NCBI GenBank assembly: GCA_023390155.1
Contig: JAEWDJ010000477.1
Coordinates: forward strand, 1 to 14,919
Source: Actinomycetes bacterium
GTDB taxonomy: Bacteria > Actinomycetota > Actinomycetes > Actinomycetales > Microbacteriaceae
DNA: 14,919 nt
Direction of reading: 5' to 3'
In this document: positions 13,990-14,919 of the stretch, piece by piece
Position numbering within the stretch: the first letter of the stretch is position 1
How the letters are laid out: each line of letters opens with the position of its first letter
Program-made: the position numbers and the translations under genes
Notes under the pieces: generated by a model
The model's database searches: none
Seen by the model: only the letters and a program-made list of their open reading frames with translations
Told to the model about the DNA's origin: nothing

Positions 13990-14880
13990 ATGACGACGCT
14001 CTTCGTCGGTCTGGGGCGCATGGGCTCGCCGATGGCCCGCCACTACGCAGCGACCCACGAGCTGATCCTGTTCGACACGGGCCCGAGCGGCGAGGAGCTC
14101 GCGCGCGAGCTGGGGGTACGGGCCCTCGCCGCACTGGGCGACGTGCCAGAGGACGTCGACACGGTGATCCTCATGCTGCCGAACAGCGCGATCGTCGAGT
14201 CGGTCCTAGACGGCGACTCGGGCCTGCTCTCCCGGCTGCGTCCGGGGGCCCTCGTGATCGACATGGGCTCATCGGTGCCGGAGAGCACGCGACGGCTCGC
14301 TCAGGCCGCCGCGTCCCGCGGCATCGGTTTCGTCGACGCCCCAGTCTCCGGCGGAGTCGCCAAGGCCTCCGACGGCACCCTGAGCGCGATGGCGGGAGGC
14401 GATCCCGCAGACATCGAGCGGGCGGTTCCGCACCTGACATCGATGGTGTCCGTCATCACGAAGGTCGGTCCCGCCGGCTCCGGGCACGCTGCGAAAGCGC
14501 TCAACAACCTGCTGTCGGCCACGAACATCGCGGCAGCAGCCGAGATCGTCTCGGTGGCCGCCCTCTCCGGCATCGACCCGGGGGTCATGATCGACGTCCT
14601 CAACTCGTCGACCGGGCGCAGCCAGGCGTCGGAGGTGAAGTTCCCGCGGCACATCCTCACCGGCCGCTTCGACTCTGGTTTCGCTTTCGACCTCATGCTG
14701 AAGGATCTTCGCATCGCGGCCGGAATCGCCTCCGGTGCGAACGCCGTGACGCCCGTCACCTCGGCTGCGTTCCAGCTTGCGACCAGCGCGAGCACCGAGC
14801 TCGTCCCGCACCCGTCGGACCACACCGAGCTCGCCCGCTATGTCGAGTTCCTCAACTCGGTGGAGCTCGCGCACGACTGA
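13990..14880 (+). CDS. NAD(P)-dependent beta-hydroxyacid dehydrogenase (3-hydroxyisobutyrate dehydrogenase family)
   Basis: This 296-residue protein has the family signatures in order: GLGRMGSPMA (7-16, nucleotide binding), DAPVSGG (116-122, substrate binding), and GSGHAAKALNN (163-173) with catalytic Lys169. The C-terminal all-helical domain contains FAFDLMLKDLRIA, the usual conserved KD region. Members oxidise or reduce 3-hydroxyisobutyrate, tartronate semialdehyde, threonate or similar acids. ATG 13990 has GGAAGGA upstream. It follows the aminotransferase on the same strand, but after a 143-bp gap holding palindromes, so it may have its own promoter. Family membership is sure; the specific substrate is not. 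Confidence 0.92.
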   Translation: MTTLFVGLGRMGSPMARHYAATHELILFDTGPSGEELARELGVRALAALGDVPEDVDTVILMLPNSAIVESVLDGDSGLLSRLRPGALVIDMGSSVPESTRRLAQAAASRGIGFVDAPVSGGVAKASDGTLSAMAGGDPADIERAVPHLTSMVSVITKVGPAGSGHAAKALNNLLSATNIAAAAEIVSVAALSGIDPGVMIDVLNSSTGRSQASEVKFPRHILTGRFDSGFAFDLMLKDLRIAAGIASGANAVTPVTSAAFQLATSASTELVPHPSDHTELARYVEFLNSVELAHD

Positions 14881-14919
14881 CTCACGACGAACAGAGAGGG
14901 CCGCCGGTTCCTGTGGAAC

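Overview
The window is high-GC DNA with dense gene packing, 4-bp ATGA/GTGA gene overlaps, GTG starts and many sugar-type regulators. This suggests an actinobacterium, probably Micrococcales/Microbacteriaceae-like. That assignment is an inference from style and protein flavour; there is no rRNA or other marker to confirm it.

Layout. (1) Positions 15-3406, minus strand: a self-contained sugar-uptake regulon. A TTGACG-N17-TAGATT promoter overlapped by a CG-centred palindrome drives a ribokinase-like kinase, then (ATGA overlap) a LacI regulator, then an ABC (CUT1-type) solute-binding lipoprotein. The LacI frame has no stop codon before the lipoprotein, so the sequence as given encodes a 792-residue LacI-lipoprotein fusion. 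The lipoprotein also has its own good ribosome binding site and signal peptide. Permease genes would be expected to the left, outside the window. (2) 3432-5752, minus strand: an IclR regulator followed by a three-module oxidoreductase (MOSC domain, flavin/NAD reductase, plant-type ferredoxin). A TGGAAA-N5-TTTCCA palindrome touches the reductase start codon. No oxygenase partner is visible. (3) 5753-7150: an insertion scar. It holds a tRNA-type terminator, a 26-nt tRNA 3' end with no tRNA body, two TGTAGTCAA direct repeats like integrase arm sites, and an IS481-type element. The element has intact terminal inverted repeats, but its transposase is broken by an internal deletion and frameshift. 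(4) 7152-11479, minus strand: an AraC-type regulator behind a promoter with a 13-bp-arm palindrome. After it come a Gfo/Idh/MocA dehydrogenase, an IolE-like TIM-barrel isomerase/epimerase and a beta-lactamase-fold serine hydrolase, the last three joined by 4-bp overlaps. This looks like a catabolic operon for a sugar, inositol or sugar-derivative. (5) 11500-14880: a second LacI regulator (minus) divergent from a class I aminotransferase (plus, possibly leaderless), then a 3-hydroxyisobutyrate-dehydrogenase-family enzyme.

Overall the window is an accessory catabolic region: four regulators control separate small operons for carbohydrate or hydroxyacid use, interrupted by the remnant end of a tRNA-targeted integrative element. 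I see no CRISPR array, rRNA, intact tRNA or phage structural gene. The most unusual items are the LacI-lipoprotein open frame, the MOSC-reductase with its start-codon palindrome, and the tRNA/att scar.
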